Below are positions 53,772-60,825 of a stretch of 60,825 nucleotides of DNA, one piece after another. Below the pieces are notes generated by a model. That model saw nothing but the letters and a program-made list of their open reading frames with translations. It was not told where the DNA came from and did not search any database. Both the position numbers and the translations under genes were made by a program. This DNA comes from Lachnospiraceae bacterium (GTDB taxonomy: Bacteria; Bacillota_A; Clostridia; Lachnospirales; Lachnospiraceae): positions 1 through 60,825 of the forward strand of contig JAGBNT010000109.1 in NCBI GenBank assembly GCA_017634255.1, written 5' to 3'. Within the stretch, counting starts at the first letter, position 1. Each line of letters starts with the position of its first letter.

Positions 53772-54014
53772 TCAATCTTCAAATTCGACAGTAACGTAAA
53801 AGGCTCCGCTTTCATTCTCGCGTACATCCGTCACTTTGCCGTGATAGTCCTTAAGAGCCTCCTGGCGTCTAAAATTCCCCGACATGGCTATGGCTGGCTT
53901 TATTGTATAGTACACCACCAGCCCTCCCTGGAGATAGCTTTCCTCCACCTCCACCTCGGCTCCCGGAACTATATGTTCATACCTGTTCTCCATTTTAAAT
54001 TCCATGCTTCTCAT
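53772..54014 (-). CDS. Small hypothetical protein downstream of mgtE
   Basis: I do not recognise this 80-residue soluble protein. It is rich in Glu and Val with likely beta strands (IVPGAEVEVEESYLQGGLVV, then KVTDVRENESGAFYVTVEFE). The first ATG (54012-54014) follows AGGGA at 11 bases. A later ATG giving MENRYEHIVPG has GGA at 8 bases and is also possible. It starts 21 bp after mgtE and ends before the bidirectional terminator, so it is probably the last gene of the mgtE transcript. Confidence 0.65.
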   Translation of the reverse strand: MRSMEFKMENRYEHIVPGAEVEVEESYLQGGLVVYYTIKPAIAMSGNFRRQEALKDYHGKVTDVRENESGAFYVTVEFED

Positions 54015-54035
54015 AAGTTTTCGTTCCCTGCCTCT

Positions 54036-55379
54036 CTACATCGCTATATGCAGAAGATGCGTGGCTATCTGGAAATAAATGAGCAGCGAGAGCGCATCTA
54101 TTATCGTCGTCATTATGGGCGCCGCCATTACCGTAGGGTCGAGCCCCGCCTTTGTGGCAAGTATCGGAAGGGTGCAGCCCACAAAATCAGCCGCTATTAC
54201 AGTAACCATTAGGGTGAGGCAGATAACGGCAGCTACCTGTACTCCGAGATGGTCAAAGGTTATCATCTTTATAAAATTAGCTCCTGCTAAAGACAGTCCG
54301 CAAAGCAGGGCTGTCACAATCTCTTTTCCCCATATCCTCGGAATATCCTTAAAGTCCACCTCGTTTAAGGAGAGCGCACGTATTATCATGGTCGAGGTCT
54401 GGGAGCCCGTATTTCCACCGGTATCCATCAGCATGGGTATATATGCGGTAAGGATAATGAAGGCAGAAAGGGCACTTTCAAAATGGGTGATTATCCCTCC
54501 CGTAAAGGTGGCGGATATCATAAGCAGCAGCAGCCAGATTATCCTCTTCCTCCAAAGCTTAAAGGAGCTGGTCTTTAGATAAGGGGTCTCGGTAGGCATG
54601 ATACCTGCCATCTTCTGGATATCCTCGGTAGCCTCTTCCGTGATGATATCTACTACGTCGTCGATGGTTATGATCCCCACCAGCCGCGCTTCGCTGTCCA
54701 CTACCGGAAGTGAGTTAAAGTCGTACTTGGACATCATCCTGGCAACCTCCTCCTGGTCGGTCAGGGTGTCCACGCTTATTACGTTCTCCTCCATGATGTC
54801 CCTTATAACGTCCTCCGGGGAAGAGAGTATCAGTGAGCGCAGAGTGACCATCCCCACAAGCCTCCTTGCGGGATCCAGGACAAAGCAGTTATTTACAGTT
54901 TCCTTGTCCAGTCCTATTTCCCTTATCCTTTCGATAGACTGCTCTACCGTAAGACTTTCCTTTAGGTCTACAAATTCGACAGTCATTATGGAGCCTGCCG
55001 AATCCTCCGGGAATTTTAACAGATGGTTGATGGATCTTCTTGTATCGGCAGTGGTATTGGCAAGCAGCCTCTTTACCACTATCGCAGGCATCTCTTCCAT
55101 TAGGTCGGCAGCATCATCCGCCATCATATTGTCTATGATCTCGGTTGCCTCGCTGTTTGACAGGGAGGTTATTATCTCCTGCTCGATATCGGTGGGAAGA
55201 AATGAGAAAACGTCGGCTGCCTGATCCTTGGGAAGCAGCCTGAAGAGCGCAATCTGCCATTCCTTGGGAAGCTCTTCAAGTATTGATGCGGTATCCGCCT
55301 CGTTCAGTGAAACAAGAGTAGATCTCAGCTCCTTGTATTTTTTTTCATTTATAAGAGCCTTTATCTCGTCGATAGTCAT
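54036..55379 (-). CDS. mgtE: Magnesium transporter MgtE
   Basis: MgtE is a Mg2+ channel gated by internal Mg2+. The 447-residue protein has the N-terminal superhelical domain (about 1-125), two CBS domains (about 130-250, MTVEFVDLKESLTVEQSIER and ISVDTLTDQEEVARMMSKYD), and five C-terminal membrane helices. The pore motif is MLMDTGGNTGSQTST (about 318-332). AGGAG precedes the ATG. The 5' leader is long and structured, and a small acidic reading frame lies in it. Confidence 0.95.
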   Translation of the reverse strand: MTIDEIKALINEKKYKELRSTLVSLNEADTASILEELPKEWQIALFRLLPKDQAADVFSFLPTDIEQEIITSLSNSEATEIIDNMMADDAADLMEEMPAIVVKRLLANTTADTRRSINHLLKFPEDSAGSIMTVEFVDLKESLTVEQSIERIREIGLDKETVNNCFVLDPARRLVGMVTLRSLILSSPEDVIRDIMEENVISVDTLTDQEEVARMMSKYDFNSLPVVDSEARLVGIITIDDVVDIITEEATEDIQKMAGIMPTETPYLKTSSFKLWRKRIIWLLLLMISATFTGGIITHFESALSAFIILTAYIPMLMDTGGNTGSQTSTMIIRALSLNEVDFKDIPRIWGKEIVTALLCGLSLAGANFIKMITFDHLGVQVAAVICLTLMVTVIAADFVGCTLPILATKAGLDPTVMAAPIMTTIIDALSLLIYFQIATHLLHIAM

Positions 55380-55421
55380 ATTTTTTCTCCTGTTGGGCTA
55401 TTCTATTTTTGGTGATTAAGT

Positions 55422-55454
55422 TTATCTGTCGTCTACATCGTCGCCCTGGAACAT
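55422..55454 (-). CDS. Putative acidic leader peptide upstream of mgtE
   Basis: ATG at 55452-55454 opens MFQGDDVDDR followed by TAA. Five bases further upstream, in another frame, an ATG (55459-55461) has a better ribosome site (AGGTGG) and would encode a 38-residue basic peptide running into the mgtE start. Which of the two, if either, is translated cannot be decided by eye. Short Asp-rich or Pro-rich leaders are known to sense low Mg2+ by destabilising the ribosome (MgtL in enterobacteria). Confidence 0.3.
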   Translation of the reverse strand: MFQGDDVDDR

Positions 55455-55495
55455 CTGACATATTAACCACCTGCCTTTCAAGAGAAATTTATGAC

Positions 55496-55578
55496 CTTTG
55501 TACGAAGACACTGAATTGTCGTACGGATATACGTACAAAGAACAATTTATTATAACATTTTGAAAGGAAAAAATTCAA
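55496..55578 (-). promoter_or_regulatory. mgtE promoter and competing hairpins in its leader
   Basis: Promoter on the minus strand: TTGAAT (55573-55578), 18 bp, TATAAT (55549-55554), inside the end of yigZ. The transcript would begin just before CTTTGTACG (pairs with CGTACAAAG, 55496-55504 and 55532-55540). An alternative stem, GTACGA/TCGTAC, uses the same bases and cannot form at the same time. I see no M-box consensus. Confidence 0.5.
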
Positions 55579-56215
55579 CCTCGCCAAGGCTTATCTGCGC
55601 CTGTCCGGAAAAATTATTTATCACTGCCCTTTCAAACTCCCCGCTTTTTTCCTCGGGTACATATACGGTAAAGGAAACGTCTGTCCCGTACTCGCTGCCC
55701 TCTAAAACGGCTCCGAAATTTTCCATAAGTCTCCTGACACCGCCTTCATTGGCATAGGAAAATCTTAGTCCGGTCCTTACCGAGGGTCGCATCTCCACTA
55801 TATCCGCCGAAAGGACAGCCTCCTTCGCGGCTGTGGAATAGGCGCGAACCAGACCCCCTGTGCCAAGGAGCGTTCCTCCGAAATAACGTGTCACAACGAG
55901 ACACACATCCGTCAGAGCCTCTCCGGTCAGAACCTCCAGTATGGGCTTCCCGGCTGTTCCCGGCGGCTCCCCGTCGTCGGAGGAGTGGCTTAAGGGTATG
56001 CTGCCCTCCTCAAAGGTGCCGGTCTCGCTGCGAAGTATATATGCGCTCACATTGTGTCTCGCATCATAGTACTTCTTTTTCAGCCCGTTAATAAATTCAC
56101 GGGCGGAGGTAAGGTCACCTACGCCCGTAAGAGCTGCTATAAATCTCGATTTTTTTTCCGTATATTCGCCGGCATATATCTTCCCCGGCTCCACGGTTCT
56201 GTATTTATCCGCCAT
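55550..56215 (-). CDS. YigZ/IMPACT family protein
   Basis: The 221-residue protein has the UPF0029/IMPACT N-terminal domain with KKSRFIAALTG, AREFINGLKKKYYDARHNVS, SSDDGEPPGTAGKPILEVL and VVTRYFGGTLLGTGGLVRAY, all strongly conserved in the family. The DUF1949 C-terminal domain follows (about 140-221). It may act on RNA or in translation control, but the exact role is unknown. AAAAGGATT precedes the ATG. The stop lies inside the predicted mgtE promoter. Confidence 0.93.
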   Translation of the reverse strand: MADKYRTVEPGKIYAGEYTEKKSRFIAALTGVGDLTSAREFINGLKKKYYDARHNVSAYILRSETGTFEEGSIPLSHSSDDGEPPGTAGKPILEVLTGEALTDVCLVVTRYFGGTLLGTGGLVRAYSTAAKEAVLSADIVEMRPSVRTGLRFSYANEGGVRRLMENFGAVLEGSEYGTDVSFTVYVPEEKSGEFERAVINNFSGQAQISLGEVEFFPFKML

Positions 56216-56232
56216 GCTTTAGAAATCCTTTT

Positions 56233-56407
56233 GTTATGGCTTGCCATAACGCTAAGTATGTTAATAACCTGAACATAACCACTGTTCCGCGAGGGTTTTG
56301 CGGAGCAAAATCCCGAGTTAAGCAGCGGTGAGACCCTTGTGCGAAGCACAACTTAATTGGTCGAACCGCAAATGCAATACGTTATGGCTTGCCATAACGT
56401 ATTGCAT
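56233..56407. repeat. Palindromic repeats between yigZ and the ferredoxin gene
   Basis: GTTATGGC-TT-GCCATAAC occurs at 56233-56250 and again as the core of a 36-nt perfect palindrome (56372-56407, stem ATGCAATACGTTATGGC). Between them are GGGTTTTGC/GCAAAATCCC (about 56294-56315) and TTGTGC-GAA-GCACAA hairpins. The second palindrome overlaps the last codons of the ferredoxin gene. No gene is seen in 56216-56381. Confidence 0.65.
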
Positions 56408-56618
56408 CAATGGGGCAGACCTGCGAGCACGCCGCACACATAAGGCAGGGTCCTCTCCAGTCAGGTCTGCCGTCCACCATCTTTATATGTCCGGTGGGAT
56501 AACGCCTGTAACATTCACCGCAGCCGTCGCATTCATCGGTGCAGTAAAACTTCATGTCCAGTCCGGGAAGGCTCCTTCGCGGATGGCGTTTAAACAGCTT
56601 TTTCAGAAAGTCTATCAT
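56382..56618 (-). CDS. Ferredoxin-like protein with one cluster ligand missing
   Basis: The 78-residue protein has two 4Fe-4S motifs. The second is complete: C58-x2-C61-x2-C64-x3-C68-P. The first reads C30-x2-C33-x2-C36-x3-Y40-P, so the usual fourth cysteine is tyrosine. In two-cluster ferredoxins that cysteine belongs to the cluster built by the other motif. An extra Cys26 (FYCTDEC) might replace it. A basic N-terminus (DFLKKLFKRHPRR) precedes. The ribosome site is poor; the gene starts 10 bp after the lipoprotein gene and may depend on coupling. Its last codons lie in a palindromic repeat. Confidence 0.8.
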   Translation of the reverse strand: MIDFLKKLFKRHPRRSLPGLDMKFYCTDECDGCGECYRRYPTGHIKMVDGRPDWRGPCLMCAACSQVCPIDAIRYGKP

Positions 56619-56628
56619 TACTCATTAC

Positions 56629-57768
56629 TTACTGGATTTCGATATTATCCCACTCTTCCTCTCTTATGAGAGCTATATAGGACTTTCCTACATTTGCCTT
56701 GATCTTGTTTCCTTCCTCATCGGTAAATACGGTGTAGTCAAGGTCGGTCTGCTTTGACCAGGTGCAGGGAACAGCCCTTCCATTGGTTATGAACCATGCC
56801 GAACGGTTATGTATATCGTTTACGATGTACTGCATGTAGCCATGCTCGTCGAGCTGATTGAGCTTCGCATTCATAAGGAAGAGGTTCTTAAACTTAACCT
56901 GTGTGTTGCCGTTGCCCGCATCGTTCTCCGCGCTGCCGTACTGGAAATACTTGTAAACTCCCTCTGCCTCGTCATATTCCAGCCAGGGATTGTTGTGGCG
57001 GAAAGGCAGGTTTATCTTCGTGCATGCAACGGAATTGCTGTACTGCTCAAGAGTATTGGGGTTATTCCTCGAAGCGAAATCGAAGTGAGAACCGCCCTGA
57101 TAATACTCGGTATAGGTCTTTGAATAGCCTGTGCTGTTAAAGTTCTTGTCGAGGTCTCCGGAAAGAACATACTCGGTAAACTCTCTTGCCTTGCCGTTAT
57201 CCACTCTCGAAAAGGTTCCGCTGAACCTTTCAACGAAGACATTCTTATAGAAATTGTCATTCCAGAACGGACCTCCATCGTGGCAGAGCACGGCTCCCCA
57301 CTCAGGGAATATCTGCAGGTTCGTAGGACGTGTGGACCTTATTGAGCCAAGCTGCTTTATCTTTCCCCAGTCCTTTACAAGAGCCATAAAACGCGTAACT
57401 CCCTCGTTCTGGGTGCTGTTGACCATCTCGTAGAGCACATCCACCTCGGAAACTCCAAAGTGGGGAAGCGCTGTTTTCTCATCGTCTATCATAACCGCTA
57501 CAGGACGCTGATCCTGCAGGCTTATGTCTATCCATTCTCCGGTAAGCTCGCTGGCATACATTCCGTCGGGCGGAACATCGGCTTCTTCCTCAGCCGGTGC
57601 TTCTTCCTCCACAACCTCTTCGACCTCGGGCTCCTTATCATCTTCAATAACTATCGACGCTCCCTCGTCTACGGGCTCGGGCTCCGGCTCCGCCTCCTTC
57701 TTCTTTCCGCAGGCTGCCAGCGTAACTCCTATCAAGGTCAGCAATAACAGTAGTTTCAGTTTTTTCAT
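56629..57768 (-). CDS. DUF3048 (YerB-type) lipoprotein
   Basis: The 379-residue protein has a lipoprotein signal (LLLLLTLIGVTLAAC, lipid Cys at 20), then a Glu/Pro/Val-rich spacer to about residue 70. The DUF3048 domain follows, with RPVAVMIDDEKTALPHFGVS, EGVTRFMALVKDWGKIKQLG, SIRSTRPTNLQIFPEWGAVL and CHDGGPFW. It would sit on the outer face of the membrane. YerB-like proteins have been linked to the cell envelope, but the function is not established. The ATG at 57766-57768 has GGAGG upstream. It follows purA by 29 bp. Confidence 0.88.
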   Translation of the reverse strand: MKKLKLLLLLTLIGVTLAACGKKKEAEPEPEPVDEGASIVIEDDKEPEVEEVVEEEAPAEEEADVPPDGMYASELTGEWIDISLQDQRPVAVMIDDEKTALPHFGVSEVDVLYEMVNSTQNEGVTRFMALVKDWGKIKQLGSIRSTRPTNLQIFPEWGAVLCHDGGPFWNDNFYKNVFVERFSGTFSRVDNGKAREFTEYVLSGDLDKNFNSTGYSKTYTEYYQGGSHFDFASRNNPNTLEQYSNSVACTKINLPFRHNNPWLEYDEAEGVYKYFQYGSAENDAGNGNTQVKFKNLFLMNAKLNQLDEHGYMQYIVNDIHNRSAWFITNGRAVPCTWSKQTDLDYTVFTDEEGNKIKANVGKSYIALIREEEWDNIEIQ

Positions 57769-57797
57769 AATTTCCTCCATTCTTTATTATTTTTTAA

Positions 57798-59084
57798 TCA
57801 GCGTTTTTTGCGATAAATAATATCCTCTCTTGAAGGTCCGTTCGATACCATAGTTATCGGGAAGCCGAGCTGCTTTTCGATAAATTCGATATATTTTCTG
57901 CAGTTGTCAGGAAGCTCCTCGTATTTTTTTATCCCGGTGATATCGCATTTCCAGCCCGGAAGCTTTACGTATACCGGCTTTGCCTTCTCAAGGGTCCTGG
58001 TGGTCGGGAAGTCGTCGATAACCTTTCCGTCTACCTCATAACCCGTACATATAGGTATCTCATCCAGATATCCGAGCACATCCAGCACCGTAAGGGCTAC
58101 ATCCGTTGCCCCCTGCAGAGCACAGCCGTATCTGCTGGCTACGCAGTCGTACCAGCCTACCCTCCTGGGTCTGCCGGTGGTAGCTCCGTACTCTCCGCCA
58201 TCTCCGCCGCGGTTTCTAAGCTCCTCCGCCTCAGCCTCATCGAGTATCTCGGAAACAAAGGCTCCGGCTCCTACCGCTGAGGAATAAGCCTTGGAGACAG
58301 CTATTATCTGCTTTATCTCGTAGGGAGGTATTCCTGCGCCTATGGCTCCGAAGGCTGCCAGTGTCGAAGAGGAGGTTACCATCGGATAGATGCCGTGGTC
58401 CGTATCTTTCATCGTACCGAGCTGACCCTCTAAAAGTATGGTCTTATCCTCTTTTATAGCCTGCCTTAAAAATGCGGAGGTGTCCGCCACATAAGGACGT
58501 ATCATCTTGGCATATTCCCTGCATATATCAAAAAGCTCATCGGCTTTCATGGGTTCCTTATTGTATAGGTGAACCAGCATAGTATTCTTTAAGGTACAGA
58601 TATTCTCAAGCTTATCCTTTAAATATTCCTCGTCAAAAAGCTCCGATACCTGAATACCTATCTTGGCATACTTATCCGAATAAAAGGGAGCTATCCCGGA
58701 TTTTGTCGAACCGAAGGACTTGCCCTTAAGCCTCTCCTCTTCGTATTCATCAAACCTGATATGATAGGGCATTACAACCTGAGCCCTGTCCGAGATGAGG
58801 AGCCTCGGGGCGGGAACTCCCCTCCCGGTTATCTCCTCGATCTCCTTCATAAGAACCGGGATGTTGAGCGCAACTCCGTTGCCGATTATATTCGTAACGT
58901 TGCTGTTAAAAACTCCCGAGGGGCAGGTATGAAGCGCAAATTTACCGTAGCTGTTCTTTATAGTGTGTCCGGCGTTTGCCCCGCCCTGGAAACGTACAAC
59001 CACATCCGCTTCAGTCGCAAGGGTATCGGTTATCTTGCCCTTACCCTCATCTCCCCAGTTTGCACCTACAATCGCTTTTACCAT
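57798..59084 (-). CDS. purA: Adenylosuccinate synthetase
   Basis: PurA makes adenylosuccinate from IMP, aspartate and GTP, the first step to AMP. The 428-residue protein has the GTP-binding GANWGDEGKGKITD (about 7-20), RFQGGANAGHTI (31-42), the STKSGIAPFYSDK region and GATTGRPRRVGWYD (about 299-312). AAGGAGTAGTGTT precedes the ATG. It lies 11 bp after purB, so the two AMP-branch enzymes are made together. Confidence 0.97.
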   Translation of the reverse strand: MVKAIVGANWGDEGKGKITDTLATEADVVVRFQGGANAGHTIKNSYGKFALHTCPSGVFNSNVTNIIGNGVALNIPVLMKEIEEITGRGVPAPRLLISDRAQVVMPYHIRFDEYEEERLKGKSFGSTKSGIAPFYSDKYAKIGIQVSELFDEEYLKDKLENICTLKNTMLVHLYNKEPMKADELFDICREYAKMIRPYVADTSAFLRQAIKEDKTILLEGQLGTMKDTDHGIYPMVTSSSTLAAFGAIGAGIPPYEIKQIIAVSKAYSSAVGAGAFVSEILDEAEAEELRNRGGDGGEYGATTGRPRRVGWYDCVASRYGCALQGATDVALTVLDVLGYLDEIPICTGYEVDGKVIDDFPTTRTLEKAKPVYVKLPGWKCDITGIKKYEELPDNCRKYIEFIEKQLGFPITMVSNGPSREDIIYRKKR

Positions 59085-59095
59085 AACACTACTCC

Positions 59096-60532
59096 TTATA
59101 CGTTTATCTCTGCTTTCAGACCCAGCAGATCTTTATATCTTTCAAGCACTGCATCGACTTCGTTTTTAATGAACATCTCCACCTGATAGGGTGAGCGTCC
59201 CACATATTCGGAGGGCTTGAGCTTTTCCTTGAGCTCCTCAAGACTCACATTAAACGCAGGATCGGCGGCTATGAGCTCCAGCAGGTCGTTGTCCCTGCCC
59301 TCTTTCTTTACATGCTCTCCCGCCTGCATGGAAAGAACCCTTATCCTCTCATGGAGCTCCTGTCTGTTCCCTCCTGCCTTTACGCAGTCCATCATGATAT
59401 TTTCGGTAGCCATGAACGGAAGCTCCGCCATCAGATGCTTCTCTATGACCTTTTCATAGACCACCAACCCGTCAACTACGTTGAGATCCAGATCCAATAT
59501 CCCGTCCGTAGCGAGGAAAGCCTCTGGAATGGAAAGCCTCTTGTTTGCGGAATCGTCAAGGGTCCTTTCGAACCACTGCACCGCGCTGGTTATGGCTGGA
59601 TTAAGGCAGTCCACCATAACGTATCTTGCGAGGGACGCTATCCTTTCCGACCTCATCGGATTACGCTTATAAGCCATGGCGGAAGAGCCTATCTGGTGCT
59701 TCTCAAAGGGCTCCTCAACCTCCTTTAAATGCTGCAGCAGCCTTATGTCATTTGACATCTTGTGCGAGGTCGCAGCTATTCCCGCCAGGATATTTACTAC
59801 CCTGGTATCCACCTTTCTGGAATAGGTCTGACCTGAAACCGCATAACAGGACTCAAAGCCCATCTTCGCGGCTATCATCCCGTCTATCCTGTCTATTACC
59901 TCATCATTCCCGTCAAAGAGCTCCTTGAATGAAGCCTGGGTGCCGGTAGTACCCTTGGAGCCGAGGAGCTTTAAGGAATTTAATACATATTCCAGATCCT
60001 CTAAATCCATCATGAAATCCTGCATCCAAAGCGTCGCCCTCTTTCCTACGGTTGTGGGCTGGGCAGGCTGGAAATGCGTAAATGCAAGAGTCGGAAGATC
60101 CTTATATTTAAGCGCAAAGGTCTTAAGCTCCGCAATCACATTTACGAGCTTTTTACGAACCAGCTCAAGAGCCTCTTTCATGATTATGATATCTGTATTG
60201 TCGCCGACATAGCAGGAGGTCGCGCCGAGATGGATTATTCCCGCCGCCTTGGGGCACTGCTGCCCATATGCATAGACATGACTCATAACGTCGTGGCGGA
60301 CTTCCTTTTCCCTCTGCCTTGCGACGTCATAGTTAATATCATCCTTATGTGCCTTTAATTCTTCTATCTGTTCATCGGTAATATTAAGTCCCAGCTCCTT
60401 CTCGGTCTCTGCGAGCGCTATCCAGAGCTGTCTCCAGGTGCGGAATTTCTTGTCCTGTGAAAAGATATACTGCATTTCCTTACTGGCATACCTCTCCGAC
60501 AGGGGACTCGTATATTTATCCGTTTCACTCAT
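59096..60532 (-). CDS. purB: Adenylosuccinate lyase
   Basis: PurB releases fumarate from adenylosuccinate and from SAICAR in purine synthesis. The 478-residue protein has the fumarase/lyase signature GSSAMAYKRNPMRSE (about 290-304), with the catalytic serine in its loop, and the ATSCYVGDNTD and HFQPAQPTT motifs. AGAAGGAAAATTT precedes the ATG. It is the first gene of the purB-purA-lipoprotein-ferredoxin group and has a clear promoter and a leader hairpin. Confidence 0.97.
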   Translation of the reverse strand: MSETDKYTSPLSERYASKEMQYIFSQDKKFRTWRQLWIALAETEKELGLNITDEQIEELKAHKDDINYDVARQREKEVRHDVMSHVYAYGQQCPKAAGIIHLGATSCYVGDNTDIIIMKEALELVRKKLVNVIAELKTFALKYKDLPTLAFTHFQPAQPTTVGKRATLWMQDFMMDLEDLEYVLNSLKLLGSKGTTGTQASFKELFDGNDEVIDRIDGMIAAKMGFESCYAVSGQTYSRKVDTRVVNILAGIAATSHKMSNDIRLLQHLKEVEEPFEKHQIGSSAMAYKRNPMRSERIASLARYVMVDCLNPAITSAVQWFERTLDDSANKRLSIPEAFLATDGILDLDLNVVDGLVVYEKVIEKHLMAELPFMATENIMMDCVKAGGNRQELHERIRVLSMQAGEHVKKEGRDNDLLELIAADPAFNVSLEELKEKLKPSEYVGRSPYQVEMFIKNEVDAVLERYKDLLGLKAEINV

Positions 60533-60549
60533 GGTAAATTTTCCTTCTA

Positions 60550-60590
60550 ATAGTAAACGACATCCGGCTTTGCCTAATGGCGTTTACTAT
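60550..60590 (-). promoter_or_regulatory. Hairpin in the purB leader
   Basis: ATAGTAAACG (60550-60559) and CGTTTACTAT (60581-60590) are exact inverted repeats, with a small inner GGC-TTT-GCC. It lies between the promoter and the ribosome site. It matches no purine-responsive element that I recognise, and no PurR box is seen. Confidence 0.5.
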
Positions 60591-60617
60591 AATACAACAT
60601 CTTGATAAACCTTAGAG

Positions 60618-60646
60618 ATTATATAACATTATGCTGTCTTTCGCAA
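60618..60646 (-). promoter_or_regulatory. Predicted sigma-A promoter of purB-purA
   Basis: Minus strand: TTGCGA (60641-60646), 17 bp, TATAAT (60618-60623). Leader about 78 nt. Confidence 0.7.
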
Positions 60647-60685
60647 GTTAGTCATTGCTTCATTACGAATGATATTATGCAATGC

Positions 60686-60825
60686 GTTACTGTTCACAGC
60701 CTTTCAGGCTGCGAACGTAACGGGTTTTGCCAATTAAATCGCCTTCGGCGATGGGGCAAAACCCATTTAAACCACAACACATTGGGGCGTAACTGCGCAG
60801 TAAATGCGCAGTTCGCCTGTGAACA
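60686..60825. repeat. Array of hairpins at the right edge of the window
   Basis: Three hairpins follow each other. The first is GTTAC-x-GTTC-x-CAGCCT with its partner (60686-60721, loop TTC). The second is GGGTTTTGCC/GGCAAAACCC with an inner ATCGCC-TTC-GGCGAT (60722-60764). The third is AACTGCGCA-GTAAA-TGCGCAGTT (60791-60813). TGTTCACAG (60691-60699) also pairs with CTGTGAACA at the very end (60817-60825). No gene is seen from 60533 on. Confidence 0.6.

Noticed and set aside
55380..55549. M-box magnesium riboswitch before mgtE
   Set aside because: The conserved M-box blocks (GTTAGGTGAGGCTCC-like) are absent; only the hairpins and mini-ORF described are seen.

Overview
The window looks like the chromosome of a motile, low-to-mid GC Gram-positive anaerobe, most likely a member of the Lachnospiraceae (Clostridia). 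The evidence is CodY directly upstream of flgB-flgC-fliE-fliF, a Gram-positive type IV pilus (T4P) locus with a PilM-PilN fusion and no secretin, a DUF5057-type giant secreted protein, an IMPACT/YigZ protein and a TnpX/TnpW-type mobile element. Nearly all chromosomal genes are on the minus strand, so transcription runs from right to left.

Layout from right to left: a hairpin-rich repeat at the right edge; purB-purA-DUF3048 lipoprotein-ferredoxin; yigZ; mgtE with a structured leader; a small gene; rpsT (plus strand) divergent from lepA-hemW; a c-di-GMP signalling group (EAL protein, degenerate HD-GYP protein, degenerate PilT paralogue); comM-dprA-topA; then the pilus locus (pilB, pilT, pilC, major pilin, prepilin peptidase, a 230-bp inverted-repeat element, pilMN, pilO, four minor pilins and a 1,788-residue secreted protein). 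At the left are an AEC-type transporter, codY and the start of a flagellar basal-body operon, with fliF running off the edge. In Bacillus the smf(dprA)-topA ... codY-flgB order is contiguous apart from a few protease and recombinase genes. Here the whole pilus locus sits between topA and codY.

A 13.9-kb mobile element (about 4666-18597) interrupts the end of the pilus locus. Its ends can be read from the sequence: joining the two flanks rebuilds a perfect rho-independent terminator hairpin (the attB), and joining the two element ends rebuilds an inverted-repeat attP centred on TT. The element carries a type I restriction-modification operon (regulator, hsdR, hsdS, a DUF1016 nuclease, hsdM, a Clp-fold serine protease and a small protein), a P4-type primase-helicase, a lone HK97-type capsid protein, TnpW, and a large serine recombinase broken by two in-frame nonsense codons. 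The element is therefore probably stuck.

The most interesting signals are: the giant DUF5057-like protein in the position PilY1 holds in other pilus operons, with two calcium-loop motifs; a flagellar sigma-28-like promoter in front of the major pilin; a PilT paralogue that has lost its Walker B and His-box residues beside two c-di-GMP-type proteins; the precise insertion in a terminator; the restriction operon with an embedded protease; and the mgtE leader with competing hairpins and an acidic mini-ORF. All functions are inferred by reading sequence only; no database search was run.
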